From a bacterium (lineage in GTDB: Bacteria > SAR324 > XYD2-FULL-50-16): 64,000 bases of DNA. Where the stretch lies: contig JAHJTV010000009.1 of assembly GCA_018829445.1 (NCBI GenBank), positions 28,967-92,966 of the forward strand. Direction: 5' to 3'. Made by a program: the position numbers and the translations under genes. The notes under the pieces were generated by a model that ran no database searches, had not been told where the DNA came from, and saw only the letters and a list, made by a program, of their open reading frames with translations. Position 1 is the stretch's first letter; each line of letters starts with the position of its first letter. This document shows positions 9,323 through 20,144 of this stretch, piece by piece.

Positions 9323-10750
9323 ATGGTAAAAAAAATTTTGATCGCATCAGCATGTATGGTGTCATTTGTTACTTGCGGTTTCGCAGAAAAGCTGACAAGA
9401 GCCCCCATTGATCTGGAAATCCATGGAGATCTGGAAGCTTATTACAAAATGCAGAATGATTATACAACTCCTCTTGACTCAGCTGATTACCAGGAAGCCA
9501 TAGGTAATGATTGGAACAGCGGGGTTGATTATCGTGACGGCGCCAATAATCGTTCCCAACAAACGACGCGGGGAATTGGTAATTTAACCATGGTGGCCAG
9601 AGGCGGTAAAAATGATTATAACGGGAAACCCTGGTACAATCTGATTGGTGTGATGAATCTGAAGATGGATGCCAATGATCCTGATTATGCCAGCGAAGAG
9701 AAAAAAGACGGGGCATATCTTGATAATGTAAGTTTGGGCGATTTATGGATTCGTTATTCACCTGCAGTAATGGTGGGAGTGAAAATTGGAACTCAAAGTA
9801 TTGCTGCAACAGCCAATATGTATGGAATTGGTCATCTTTTCGCCGGTGATATAGATAATGACTTCATATACTGGACTTCGGCTGCATTGATCGAAAAACC
9901 TGGAATATCCATTGATCTCCACCTGGCTGAAGGGATTGAACTGGGTGCGGGTTTATGCCAGGGGATGGGAGATTTATCAGCGATTGCATCTGGAGGAAGC
10001 AAACATGAATCCAGTAACACGGTTATTTGGTTAGACGGAAGTTTCGGACTTGTCGATATCATTTTAGGGAACCAGACTATTGCTGTGGGGGGAACAAATG
10101 GAACCGGTGACGAGGAGATCTGGAACCAGTGGCAACATGAGGAAACACACTCCCTGACCAATATGGTGATAAAAGTGAACATCGGAGATTTCTCACCCTT
10201 CTTTGCCTTTCAGCAAGCTTCCGGCAATAAAGTATCTGCAACGGATACATCTAGATTTGAAGCGTATAATGCAGGTGTTGGCGTTGCATCCACTTTTATC
10301 AACGGACTTGAGGAGATAACCGTACCCAGCACCAAGCAGGATATTATTCTGGAAATGATGACACTGGGATTGGTTGCGGCCATTGGGCCCGGAAAGCTTG
10401 CTTTTGAATATACCACAATTTCAACGCCTGATTTTGGGGAGGACGGAAGTGTGTCTGTTGGCATTGAAGCGAACAGTACGATTCATCTGAATTATGAGTA
10501 TCCATTAACTGATAGCGCTACCCTGGTGGTTTTTTATAATTCTTTTGAGGCAAAGGAAAGTGAAAACCTGAGAGACAGTATTTCGAAAGCAGAAAAAAAC
10601 TCTGAAATACTTGCACCCTATATAGGAATCAGCAGTGATATCGCTGACCTGGCTGCAGGTGGGACCGCACTTGCAAATAATCTGGGAGCCTTTAAGACTT
10701 CATCCACTTCTTCAGTTGGATTAGCCTTTAAAATAAAGTTCGGGAATTAA
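9323..10750 (+). CDS. Outer-membrane porin-like protein
   Basis: N-terminal signal peptide MVKKILIASACMVSFVTCGFA, beta-rich sequence, terminal SVGLAFKIKFGN. Confidence 0.65.
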   Translation: MVKKILIASACMVSFVTCGFAEKLTRAPIDLEIHGDLEAYYKMQNDYTTPLDSADYQEAIGNDWNSGVDYRDGANNRSQQTTRGIGNLTMVARGGKNDYNGKPWYNLIGVMNLKMDANDPDYASEEKKDGAYLDNVSLGDLWIRYSPAVMVGVKIGTQSIAATANMYGIGHLFAGDIDNDFIYWTSAALIEKPGISIDLHLAEGIELGAGLCQGMGDLSAIASGGSKHESSNTVIWLDGSFGLVDIILGNQTIAVGGTNGTGDEEIWNQWQHEETHSLTNMVIKVNIGDFSPFFAFQQASGNKVSATDTSRFEAYNAGVGVASTFINGLEEITVPSTKQDIILEMMTLGLVAAIGPGKLAFEYTTISTPDFGEDGSVSVGIEANSTIHLNYEYPLTDSATLVVFYNSFEAKESENLRDSISKAEKNSEILAPYIGISSDIADLAAGGTALANNLGAFKTSSTSSVGLAFKIKFGN

Positions 10751-10759
10751 AAACGAGAG

Positions 10760-10797
10760 TGTCGGCAATATGATTATTGATCGTTTTGTTGCCGACA
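10760..10797. terminator. Hairpin between convergent genes (TGTCGGCAA...TTGCCGACA), possible terminator
   Basis: Perfect 9-bp stem just after the porin-like CDS; long loop and no clear T tract. Confidence 0.4.
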
Positions 10798-10828
10798 TAC
10801 AAACAAGAACAGCGAAGTGCGCTTCAGC

Positions 10829-11971
10829 CTAACCGAAATAGTCTTTCAATCGGTTGATGGCTTCGTCGATATTCTCTTTGGAGTTGGCATAGCTGATTCG
10901 TAAAAAACCTTCGCCGGCAGCGCCGAAATCGATACCCGGTGTTAAGGCGACACCGCATTTCTCCAGGATATCCATGGAAAGATCCAGTGATTTTAGGGAT
11001 TGATCCGGGTATTTGAGTAGAACATAGAAAGCGCCTACCGGGTTATATCCGGGGTCCAGACCGATCTCCTTCAAGCGTTTCAGCAGGAAACGACGTCGGT
11101 TATCAAACTCTTCAGCCATTTTTCGGCACTCCGATTCAGCTTCATTGATGGCAACCGTCCCGGCATCCTGTACAAAATGAGCTGCGGAGATCATCATATT
11201 CTGGTGTACTCTGGCTGCCACCTTTACCCATTCCGGTTTCATAATCATATATCCCAGGCGCCATCCGGTCATGGCATAAAATTTGGACAGTCCGTTCAAA
11301 ACAATGCAGTTTTCGGTAAAATTTAAAGCGGAGTAGGGTTCTCCTTCATAGACCAGATCGCCGTAAATCTCGTCGGAAATGATGGGAATTCCCAATTCAG
11401 CCAGTTCCCGCATGCATTTTTCAGACAAAACTGTTCCCGTCGGATTCATGGGGGAGTTGATCAGAATTGCCCTGGTTCTGGGTGTGATCGCTTTTTTAAC
11501 CTCATCAATATCCAGCTGAAATCCGTTTTCAAGCCTCAGGCTGACCCGAACCGGTTTGGCTCCACCGATCATGGCCAGGTTGTCGTAACAGGCGTAACAG
11601 AGATCCGTCATGATAACTTCGTCGCCCGGCGGGATCAACAGTCTCATTGCCAGGTAAAGCAGGATTGAACTTCCACTGGAGGTCAATATCTGTGACGGGG
11701 CTATACCGACGTTATACTGGCGTTTATATTTTTTAACGACAGCATTTCTAAAATCTTCAATGCCCTGGGTATGGGTATACTTTGTTCTGGCGTCGCGGAT
11801 AGACTGGATACCAACGTTGGCAATAATCTCAGGTGTGGGAAAATCGGGTTCTCCAAATTCAAGGTGGATGATATCCCTCCCCTGCTTTTCAAGTTCTTCG
11901 GCCTTGGCAAATACTTCCATAGCCAGAAAGGAGCTGATATGCTCCAAATGGGACGTAATCAGTTTACTCAT
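10829..11971 (-). CDS. Class I/II pyridoxal-phosphate aminotransferase (aspartate aminotransferase-like)
   Basis: DIIHLEFGEPDFPTPE, INSPMNPTGTVLS, ISDEIYGDLVYEG, VLNGLSKFYAMTGWRLGYM. Confidence 0.95.
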   Translation of the reverse strand: MSKLITSHLEHISSFLAMEVFAKAEELEKQGRDIIHLEFGEPDFPTPEIIANVGIQSIRDARTKYTHTQGIEDFRNAVVKKYKRQYNVGIAPSQILTSSGSSILLYLAMRLLIPPGDEVIMTDLCYACYDNLAMIGGAKPVRVSLRLENGFQLDIDEVKKAITPRTRAILINSPMNPTGTVLSEKCMRELAELGIPIISDEIYGDLVYEGEPYSALNFTENCIVLNGLSKFYAMTGWRLGYMIMKPEWVKVAARVHQNMMISAAHFVQDAGTVAINEAESECRKMAEEFDNRRRFLLKRLKEIGLDPGYNPVGAFYVLLKYPDQSLKSLDLSMDILEKCGVALTPGIDFGAAGEGFLRISYANSKENIDEAINRLKDYFG

Positions 11972-11973
11972 TG

Positions 11974-14607
11974 CTAATTAATTGCATTAATGGTTTCCAG
12001 GTTCTCATCGATTTTGGAGATCTTAAGGGTGATCTCCTCCAGTTCATCTCGGTTCTTTTGCACCACCTCATCCGGTGCCTTGGCAAGAAATGCTTCATTG
12101 ACCAGTTTCTTGCTAATCTGATCCTGCTTGGCAAGAAGCTTGCTCTTTTCCTTTTCCAGACGTTTGTTTTCCTGCGCAATATCGATAGTTCCGGAGAGGT
12201 CTATAAAAACCTCAAAGTTTTTGCCAACACCTCCTGCCAGACCTTCTGATTTTTCAATCTGCTCTTTCACTGATATTTGCTTAACCCCTGCCAGAGCGAA
12301 GATGATCTCCTTAAACCCTTCAATGTTTTGAGCCAGTTGATGGTCTTGTGTTGCTGCCAGGATGTCTATTTTTATATTGGGTTTGATGTTGTTTTCGCCC
12401 CGAATATTGCGAACAACCGAGATCAGTTCAATCAACTGATCGGCTTCGGTAACATTCCTCAATTGCTTTTCTTCAACCGTGATAAAAGGAGCCTGCACAA
12501 TGGTTCCGTCTGTTGTTGGAAGGTTCTGCCATAGCTCTTCAGTAACAAACGGCATGATGGGATGCAATAGACGCAAACTCGCCTCCAGAACATGATACAG
12601 AACAGCCAGGGAGGATTGACAAGCATCTTCGCCCAATTTCCCGAACAGCATCGGTTTGACGATTTCCAGGTACCAGTCGCAGAACTCGTGCCAGACGAAA
12701 GAATAAATGGATTTGGCAGCTTCATTGAACCGATAGTCTTTCAGGTAACGGTTCATATCAAAGGCTGCCTGATCCAGACGGGTTAATATCCATTGATCGA
12801 ATACACCCGGGGTAACCTGATCCAGGGCTTTTGGTGTTCCCAATCTTTCCAGGTGAGAGAGGGTGAAGCGGGTGGCGTTCCAGATCTTATTGATAAAATT
12901 TCGATTGCCTTCGATGACCTGTTCCGGCAGTTTGATATCCCGGCCCATCACCGTTAAACTGGTCAGGGTGAAACGCATGGCATCCGCACCAAATTTCTCA
13001 ATTATGTCTATTGGATCGATGACATTTCCCTTGGTTTTTGACATCTTCTCACCATTGGCATCCCGAACCAGTCCATGCAGAAAAACTTCCGGGAAGGGAA
13101 CCTCTCCCGTCATCTTAATCCCCATCATGATCATGCGGGCCACCCAGAAAAACAGAATGTCATAACCGGTGATCAACGTTGAATTGGGATAAAACAGCTT
13201 CAGATCTTCCGTCTTATCCGGCCATCCCATGGTGGAAAAAGGAAACAGTCCCGAACTGTACCAGGTATCAAGGACATCGGTTTCCTGTCTTAAATTTGTT
13301 GAATCGCACTTCGTACAGGTTGATATTTCCAGTTTTTCTGAAACAATGATCTCACCACAATCCTCACAATACCAAGCCGGGATTCGATGCCCCCACCACA
13401 ATTGACGGGATAGGCACCAGTCCTGGATATTGGTCATCCATTCAAAAAATATTTTCTCCTGGTTATCGGGAATAATGCGCAGTTTTCCGTCTTTAACCGC
13501 CTGCAATGAGGCATCTGCCATCTCTTTCATTTTGCAGAACCACTGGGTGGAAACCCTGGGTTCAACAATAGTCTTGCATCTTTGACACTGGCCTATTGAA
13601 TGGGGATGATCTTCAACCTTCCTGAAAGCATTCTCCTGCTTGAGCAGGTCGATGATGTTCTTCCTTGCTTCAAATCGATTCTGACCTTCAAGGGGTTTGT
13701 AAACATCATTGATCTTGGCATCAACGGTGAAGATATCCACAAAAGGCAGGTTATGCCGTTTTCCCATTTGAAAATCGTTGGGATCATGGGACGGGGTCAC
13801 CTTAACTGCACCGGTACCAAACTCCGGATCAACAAATGAATCCGCAATGACTGGAATTATCCTTCCAACCAGCGGCAGACGAATCTTTTTACCGATATAC
13901 TTTTTATAGCGTTCATCGTCGGGATTTACGGCAACCGCTGTATCACCCAGCATGGTTTCCGGTCTGGTGGTTGCTACAACCAGTTCGCCGCTGCCGTCTT
14001 CCAGTGGGTATCCCAGATAAGTCAACGTCCCGTCCCGATCAACATGGTCAACTTCCAGGTCGGAGAGGGCTGTTTTGTCGTGGGGACACCAGTTAACAAT
14101 ATAGTCGCCCCGATAGATAAGCCCTTCATTATAGAGATCAACAAAACTTTTCCTTACTGCTCGCGACAGCCCTTCATCCAAGGTGAATCTCTCCCGTTCC
14201 CAGTCACATGAAGCACCAAGTCTGCGGAGTTGCCACAAAATCATATTACCGGATTTTTCCTTCCACTTCCAGATCTCCTCAACAAACTTTTCCTGTCCCA
14301 GCTCTTCTCTTTCAATCCCTTTGCTCCTCAGTTCCCGCTCAACAACCATTTGGGTGGCAATCCCGGCATGATCGGTTCCCGGAAGCCAAAGTGTTTTGTA
14401 ACCCAGCATTCGTTTCCAACGAATCAAGACATCTTGCAGTGTATTCACAAGCGCATGGCCGATATGCAGGAATCCGGTAACATTGGGAGGGGGAATAACA
14501 ATGGTGTAAGTCTCATCGGCATCCTGTGTGTCCGGTGAGAAAAACCGGTTGGTTTCCCAATAATCGTACCACTTTTTTTCAATCTCTTTCGGGTTATAAT
14601 TATCCAT
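11974..14607 (-). CDS. valS: Valyl-tRNA synthetase
   Basis: 877 aa; HIGH-like PPPNVTGFLHIGHALVNTLQD, KMSKTKGNVIDP, LPGTDHAGIATQ, C-terminal coiled-coil arm. Confidence 0.98.
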   Translation of the reverse strand: MDNYNPKEIEKKWYDYWETNRFFSPDTQDADETYTIVIPPPNVTGFLHIGHALVNTLQDVLIRWKRMLGYKTLWLPGTDHAGIATQMVVERELRSKGIEREELGQEKFVEEIWKWKEKSGNMILWQLRRLGASCDWERERFTLDEGLSRAVRKSFVDLYNEGLIYRGDYIVNWCPHDKTALSDLEVDHVDRDGTLTYLGYPLEDGSGELVVATTRPETMLGDTAVAVNPDDERYKKYIGKKIRLPLVGRIIPVIADSFVDPEFGTGAVKVTPSHDPNDFQMGKRHNLPFVDIFTVDAKINDVYKPLEGQNRFEARKNIIDLLKQENAFRKVEDHPHSIGQCQRCKTIVEPRVSTQWFCKMKEMADASLQAVKDGKLRIIPDNQEKIFFEWMTNIQDWCLSRQLWWGHRIPAWYCEDCGEIIVSEKLEISTCTKCDSTNLRQETDVLDTWYSSGLFPFSTMGWPDKTEDLKLFYPNSTLITGYDILFFWVARMIMMGIKMTGEVPFPEVFLHGLVRDANGEKMSKTKGNVIDPIDIIEKFGADAMRFTLTSLTVMGRDIKLPEQVIEGNRNFINKIWNATRFTLSHLERLGTPKALDQVTPGVFDQWILTRLDQAAFDMNRYLKDYRFNEAAKSIYSFVWHEFCDWYLEIVKPMLFGKLGEDACQSSLAVLYHVLEASLRLLHPIMPFVTEELWQNLPTTDGTIVQAPFITVEEKQLRNVTEADQLIELISVVRNIRGENNIKPNIKIDILAATQDHQLAQNIEGFKEIIFALAGVKQISVKEQIEKSEGLAGGVGKNFEVFIDLSGTIDIAQENKRLEKEKSKLLAKQDQISKKLVNEAFLAKAPDEVVQKNRDELEEITLKISKIDENLETINAIN

Positions 14608-15013
14608 GTCGCTTTTGTTTGTTTGATTATCTTTTGCTGAATCAGCCGGAAGCCTTAATACTGGCAGGTTATCCAGGTTTAAAAAACCGGTTACATTTAT
14701 CAGTCACAAGTTCTAATTAGATCAAGTATTGTATAATGCAGTCAACTGCCCGAACCAACAATTTTGAATATTTAGAGCTAATGGCAGATATCTAATCTTC
14801 AACTCCGGATCGGAATTGGAGAGTACCTGTTCAACAGATTTATGAATTGAGATCGAAATTCGGAATTGAGTATCTAATTTGACTCCCTTTTCAGATTATT
14901 GCTTGGTTACTAAAACAGGAAGAATACCTTGACTGCTTATATCCAAATTCATATCATCTCATCAAGTCAGTCTTACACTTAATATTTTTTATAAAATTCT
15001 TTCAGGGCGAGTT

Positions 15014-15208
15014 ATGACAAAACCAAGTGAGAAGTTAGCGGAATTGATTAAAAAAGCCATCGAAGATTGTGAATTAACAACTTCTGAGTATAATGCGATT
15101 TTGGCACAGGCAGATGAGGATAAGGTTCTTGATTCCGATGAAAGAGTATTATTACAGCAGCTTCAAGAGATGATTGCTAACGGTACCATTGAAAGAGTCC
15201 CGGGATAA
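15014..15208 (+). CDS. Small hypothetical protein (64 aa)
   Basis: MTKPSEKLAELIKKAIEDCELTTSEYNAILAQADEDKVLDSDERVLLQQLQEMIANGTIERVPG; compact acidic helical sequence with plausible start context. Confidence 0.6.
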   Translation: MTKPSEKLAELIKKAIEDCELTTSEYNAILAQADEDKVLDSDERVLLQQLQEMIANGTIERVPG

Positions 15209-15497
15209 CGATTCATCATAAAAAAGGATTACGGGTTTCATACACTTTCAGGAAGGTTGATCAGCCTTAAAAAGTTGCTCCACCTTCATATTATCGAAGT
15301 TCCATTTTACCAATGAAGCACCGAATAGGCATTGGATACGTTAAATTCGGCATAGTTCAAAACAAGATTGGAATTGTTTCCAACTGGAAAAATAGAAGGC
15401 TCAAATGGTATTACAGACAGAAAAACTGAATGGTTTTTCTGTGGGAGCTATTGTAAATAGGGAGCTTAATGGGATTATGCCTTCTATTGCATTTGGT

Positions 15498-16391
15498 CTA
15501 TCGCCGCAACCTGGACTTCATCGATTCCGGGAACTCGGGTTGGGCACCGGGTACGGTGGCAGTATAAGACCCAAAAGAGTTGGCGATCTCGACTCCCTCA
15601 AGGGATGAAAACCCCTTAAACCTTGCTACAGCATAACTCCCCACAAAGGCATCGCCAGCTCCGGTAGTGTCGACCGGGGTGATAGGAGTGGTTTTGACTT
15701 CAATTGACCTCTTTTCTTCGAGAACCTCTGCTCCCTTTTTCCCCCTTGTAAGAATGACAGTTGGTACGTTTAAGAAGGTCCCCAGCTGTTTAAAAGAAGG
15801 GATATTAAAATTTTTGAGAATTGAATCACATTCGGTTTCGTTGACAATCAAGGTGTCAATCCCATTGAAAGTTTCTTTTTCAAAGGGGAAATAGGGAGCC
15901 AGGTTGAAGATAATTCGCATGGTTTTTGATTTTAACCAATCAATAATCAGAGAGGTTTCAATGGGCTCTAACTCCGCCTGTAACACTGTAAAATCGCCTG
16001 GATTAAACAGGGGCTCAAATTTTTTTATGGAATCCAACGTCAAGTGTTTGTTGGCACCGGAGTGAACGACGATGCTGTTTTCACCGTCATCACTAACCTG
16101 GATATAAGCAGCCCCGGTGGGTTGGTCCGTTATTCCCAGTATCGTTCCCAGATCAAATCCGAGTTTCTTTAGCTTATCCACAATAAACGAAGCATCCTGG
16201 TCAGCTCCGATTGCCGAAATGAATCGTGTTTCGGGAAGCAGCTGTTTGCAAGTCACTGCCTGGTTAAACCCTTTTCCCCCGGTATACTTCTTTAAGGATT
16301 CGGCGATAACAGTCTCACCCGGCATCGCGATGGATCTGGTTTTTAGTACATAATCGACATTTGAACTCCCGATGATCCATAAACCGGCCAT
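15498..16391 (-). CDS. PfkB-family carbohydrate kinase (ribokinase-like)
   Basis: KYTGGKGFNQAVTCKQL and TPVDTTGAGDAFVGSYAVA motifs. Confidence 0.93.
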   Translation of the reverse strand: MAGLWIIGSSNVDYVLKTRSIAMPGETVIAESLKKYTGGKGFNQAVTCKQLLPETRFISAIGADQDASFIVDKLKKLGFDLGTILGITDQPTGAAYIQVSDDGENSIVVHSGANKHLTLDSIKKFEPLFNPGDFTVLQAELEPIETSLIIDWLKSKTMRIIFNLAPYFPFEKETFNGIDTLIVNETECDSILKNFNIPSFKQLGTFLNVPTVILTRGKKGAEVLEEKRSIEVKTTPITPVDTTGAGDAFVGSYAVARFKGFSSLEGVEIANSFGSYTATVPGAQPEFPESMKSRLRR

Positions 16392-16826
16392 TGATTTTCT
16401 CCTTTGATTAAAAAATACCTGCTTTTTCTGTTAAGCCAACCGACAAAACCATCCCTTATCAATGTAGATGAGTTTACGGGTGTGAATTGACAAATTATTG
16501 GGTGTGACTGATTTCTACTCAAGATATTTATTCTTGCTTTATTGCGGCAATCTTTTTTTCCAGTTTTTTTTTGTCTTTTCCTAAACAGTTCTCCCAATGG
16601 TTATTGCATTGAAAATAAAGGCTCTACCGGGAGAGTTGATATTCGCTTAGCTGTAATACTACTGTGCCTTCTTAAAACCGTATTTATATGCTGCTTTTTA
16701 TAGGCTTTTTGGTATTTGACACATTCTTAATTAAATCGGATCATTATCATTTCCAGGGTTTTGGTGGATATTGACCAGAGATGACGCTATATATTTCACC
16801 GATTGTTGAACAAAAGCGAGGGTATA

Positions 16827-17666
16827 ATGATTGTATATTATAACGACCGGTATCTTTCAAAAGATGAGGTTTCGATTTCTCCGGACGACCGGGGATTTGT
16901 TTTTGGTGATGGCGTGTATGAAGTGATTTATTATTATCCCAGGCAACTTTTTGAAATGGATTCCCATCTAACCCGGTTGACCAGAAGTCTTACGGAACTT
17001 CGAATCAATTATGGTGATGTGAGTAATTTGAAAAGCGTCGCAAAGAACCTGATCGAAAAAAACAATCTACAGGATAATCATGCGACTGTTTATCTACAGA
17101 TAACCCGTGGAGTGGCAAAACGGGCGCATGCGTTTCCCCCGAAAGCTACACCGGTAACCGTGTATGGCAGTGCCTCTCCCTTCCATCGAGACGAACAGAA
17201 ATTGCACAACGGGATCAAAATAATTCTGTTACCCGATATCAGATGGTCACGTTGTGATATCAAGTCGGTTTGTTTGTTGCCCAATGCATTGGGGAATCAG
17301 CAAGCGAAGGAAGCCCAAGTGGGGGAGGCGATTTTTGTCCGGGACGGTATGATAACGGAAGGAACCCACACCAATGCGTTTGCCGTATTCGGTAACACTG
17401 TTTATACCTATCCGAAAAGCAATTATATTCTGGCCGGCATCACCCGGAAGGTCGTTTTTGACATCTGCAGGCAAGACCGAATTGAGATCATTGAGGAACC
17501 TGTTAGTCAGGAACGATTTAGATTCGCCGATGAAGTCTTCATCAGCGGAACAACAGCCGAAATAACACCAGTGATTCAAGTGGATAACCACACCATTGGC
17601 AACGGAAACCCGGGTCCGGTAACCAGGTCACTGCAAAAAGCATTTGAGAAGATTATTGGACAATGA
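16827..17666 (+). CDS. Aminotransferase class IV (D-amino-acid transaminase-like)
   Basis: Probable start MIVYYNDRYLSKDEVSISPDDRGFVFGDGVYEVI; ITEGTHTNAFAV; FADEVFISGTTAEITPV. ORF track starts at 16803. Confidence 0.92.
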   Translation: MIVYYNDRYLSKDEVSISPDDRGFVFGDGVYEVIYYYPRQLFEMDSHLTRLTRSLTELRINYGDVSNLKSVAKNLIEKNNLQDNHATVYLQITRGVAKRAHAFPPKATPVTVYGSASPFHRDEQKLHNGIKIILLPDIRWSRCDIKSVCLLPNALGNQQAKEAQVGEAIFVRDGMITEGTHTNAFAVFGNTVYTYPKSNYILAGITRKVVFDICRQDRIEIIEEPVSQERFRFADEVFISGTTAEITPVIQVDNHTIGNGNPGPVTRSLQKAFEKIIGQ

Positions 17667-18090
17667 ATACCTTTGCTGCAAGCAACGGGGGTACGATGCC
17701 CAAACTTCACGAGAAAAGTTTCATAGTCAATTTTTTCAGATTAGGGCTCGGTATAGGGTAAGTTTGCGCGATAGCAGTGAATGCGTAAAAAGCTCTGTAC
17801 CTGGCTAATCACAAAAGATGATTCCAAGAAAAGTCTATAAATGGGATTTGAAGAAAAAATATTCTCGTGTTTGACCTTGATTATAATGCTTATTTAAGAA
17901 ATAGTCGGTCACAGGAAGATTTTTCCTATTGATAAATTTCTTTGTTTTACATAAATATAATGAAGGAAAACTCCTACCTAAAATAGGGTCCTCCCAAACC
18001 ATTCCGAAGTTCATTTTCACTTTTTACGAATCTGAGAATATTTTTCAATTTGCAGGTTGTTATCGCTTTAATGGTCAACGCGCTGTTTCT

Positions 18091-18438
18091 ATGAGTGATT
18101 TTAATCTATGTCTGAATTGTGGGGCTTGCTGCGCCTATTTCAGAGCTACCTTCTATTGGACTGAAGCCGACTTAGCAGCTGGCGGAAGTGTACCTGAAGA
18201 ATTAACCGAAAAGTTAAACAATTTTAGAGTTTGCATGAAAGGCACTAACCAGAGCAAACCTCGCTGTATCGCCTTGAAAGGAGAGATTGGTAAAAGTGTC
18301 CATTGTTCAATATATGAGAACCGCGCATCGGTTTGCAGAGATTTTGATATGGCTGTTAATCATGATCCGAACCATGGCTGTAATCAGGCACGAAAATACT
18401 GGGGATTACCACCAATTCCAGGATATTGTCCCAATTGA
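18091..18438 (+). CDS. YkgJ-family cysteine-cluster protein (Zn/Fe-chelating)
   Basis: [23 protein letters not shown]...[27 protein letters not shown]; upstream extension to 17929 in the ORF track is probably not translated. Confidence 0.85.
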   Translation: MSDFNLCLNCGACCAYFRATFYWTEADLAAGGSVPEELTEKLNNFRVCMKGTNQSKPRCIALKGEIGKSVHCSIYENRASVCRDFDMAVNHDPNHGCNQARKYWGLPPIPGYCPN

Positions 18439-18506
18439 ATCAATCGTAATAAAAACCGGTCACTAAAAGGTTATTCTCCAATAATTCAAGCTTCGTTTCT
18501 GTATTC

Positions 18507-19355
18507 TCAGTCCGGATTATTGATACTGTTCTCAACAATGGGTAAATAATTTTGCGGCGAACGATCCTGAAAAAGATTGTGCTGGTGCTCCGGATAATCT
18601 CTGCTTTCAAAGGCTCTTTTATCATCGGCCAGTGCTGGCTCCACTTCACAGTAGATAATCTCCTCTTCAGAATTACCGGCCAAACACACTATCTCGCCAA
18701 GCGGATCTATAACCTTGCTGGACCCATCGAAAAGAGAACCGTTTTCACTTCCAACCCGATTGGCCCAGACATAATAGACCCTGTTTTCGTAAGCCCGAGC
18801 TCTGACAAGAATATCTGACATTTCGTGACGAGACCGACTCTCACAAGTTGGGACAATGACTATTTGTGCCCCCTGCACTGCCAGGGACCGGGCGCTTTCC
18901 GGGAAAAGCTGATCATAACAGATGTTTATACCAATCCGAGCAAAAGCCAGATCAAAGACCGGAAATCCGAGATTTCCGTGTGATAAAAACCGGTCAACTC
19001 CCATATCGGGAAGATGTACTTTGCGATAGCAGGGGATTGTGCTTCCCGATCCGAATACCCCAGCCGTATTATACAATCCCGATTCCGATTGTTCTATAAA
19101 TCCGATTACGGCTGTAAGCTTTTGTTTTTGACACAGCTGGGAAAGCGTATCCAGTTCCCTGCTGTCAAGTGTAAGGGCAATCGCCTCAAGTCCCACATCA
19201 TTTTCAAACGAATAACCGGTTAGTGATAATTCAGGGAAAACAACAAGACGCGCTCCTTCTTCAGAAGCCAAATAAATCTGTTCCCGCACTTTCTCCAGGT
19301 TGTGGGATACTTGGCCCAATTCAATGTCAATCTGGCAAATTGCAAGTAAAGTCAT
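18507..19355 (-). CDS. Carbon-nitrogen hydrolase (nitrilase/omega-amidase superfamily)
   Basis: LVVFPELSLTGYSF (E), CYRKVHLPD (K), IGINICYDQLFPESAR (C). Confidence 0.93.
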   Translation of the reverse strand: MTLLAICQIDIELGQVSHNLEKVREQIYLASEEGARLVVFPELSLTGYSFENDVGLEAIALTLDSRELDTLSQLCQKQKLTAVIGFIEQSESGLYNTAGVFGSGSTIPCYRKVHLPDMGVDRFLSHGNLGFPVFDLAFARIGINICYDQLFPESARSLAVQGAQIVIVPTCESRSRHEMSDILVRARAYENRVYYVWANRVGSENGSLFDGSSKVIDPLGEIVCLAGNSEEEIIYCEVEPALADDKRAFESRDYPEHQHNLFQDRSPQNYLPIVENSINNPD

Positions 19356-19760
19356 AGTCTTAATTCAACCTCCAAAATAGCGGGGCAGTATGTAAAATTG
19401 AATGATTTTTGGCGAATCCGCAAAAGTGCCAGGTAATAAATATCAAATAATTATATTTATGTTTAGAATTGTAATATTAAGTTGAAGCTAAGGTAAATGT
19501 TATTGTATAATTATTTTTATGTTTTGGAGTTTTAAGATGGTTGCTGATTTTTAAATGAATAAAACTGCACGAAAATGAGGATGGAGCATTTTTGGGAGAA
19601 AATATATTTATGATGTGGATTACACAAAAATAAAAGAATGATTCAAAACTTGACACCTGATATGCAACTTTCTATTATTCTGCAGGGGGTTAGTATGAAT
19701 TTTGCAATTTTACCATTCTTATTTCATAGAGTTTATCAACGCTAGCATGAGGGGCTAACC

Positions 19761-20069
19761 ATGAGTATCAAGAAGCAGTATTTGAAATCCAAGCCTGTCT
19801 GCAAAGTTACATTCAGAATCGATCGGGAACAGGCACCCGAAGCAAAAACTGTTTGTCTGCTTGGGGAATTTAATCACTGGAACCCCAAGAAAAATCCGAT
19901 GAAAAAACTGAAAGACGGTTCTTTCAAACTTGTTCTTGACCTGGAAACCGGTCATCAATATCAGTTCCGCTATCTGGTTAACAGCAGCATCTGGGAAAAC
20001 GACAATGCTGCCGATAAATACGTACTGAATCCGTTCGGCGATGCGGAAAACGGTGTTGTAATTGTTTGA
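19761..20069 (+). CDS. Glycogen-binding/isoamylase early-set (CBM48-like) domain protein
   Basis: AKTVCLLGEFNHWNPKKNPMKKLKDGSFKLVLDLETGHQYQFRYLVNSSIWENDNAADKYVLNPFGDAENGVV. Confidence 0.88.
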   Translation: MSIKKQYLKSKPVCKVTFRIDREQAPEAKTVCLLGEFNHWNPKKNPMKKLKDGSFKLVLDLETGHQYQFRYLVNSSIWENDNAADKYVLNPFGDAENGVVIV

Positions 20070-20144
20070 CTATCTTCGGTAAAGTATCTTTTAAGGAAAA
20101 GAAATGAAACCTTGAAAAATAATTGTTCCGAATCAGGAGGGATT

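Noticed and set aside
9369-10464. Minus-strand ORFs across the porin gene
   Set aside because: Antisense to a signal-peptide-bearing plus-strand gene; likely shadow frames.
5085-14935. Shared string GAAGAATACCTTGACT near 5088 and 14921 upstream of two genes
   Set aside because: Only two copies seen and no clear promoter context; could be chance.
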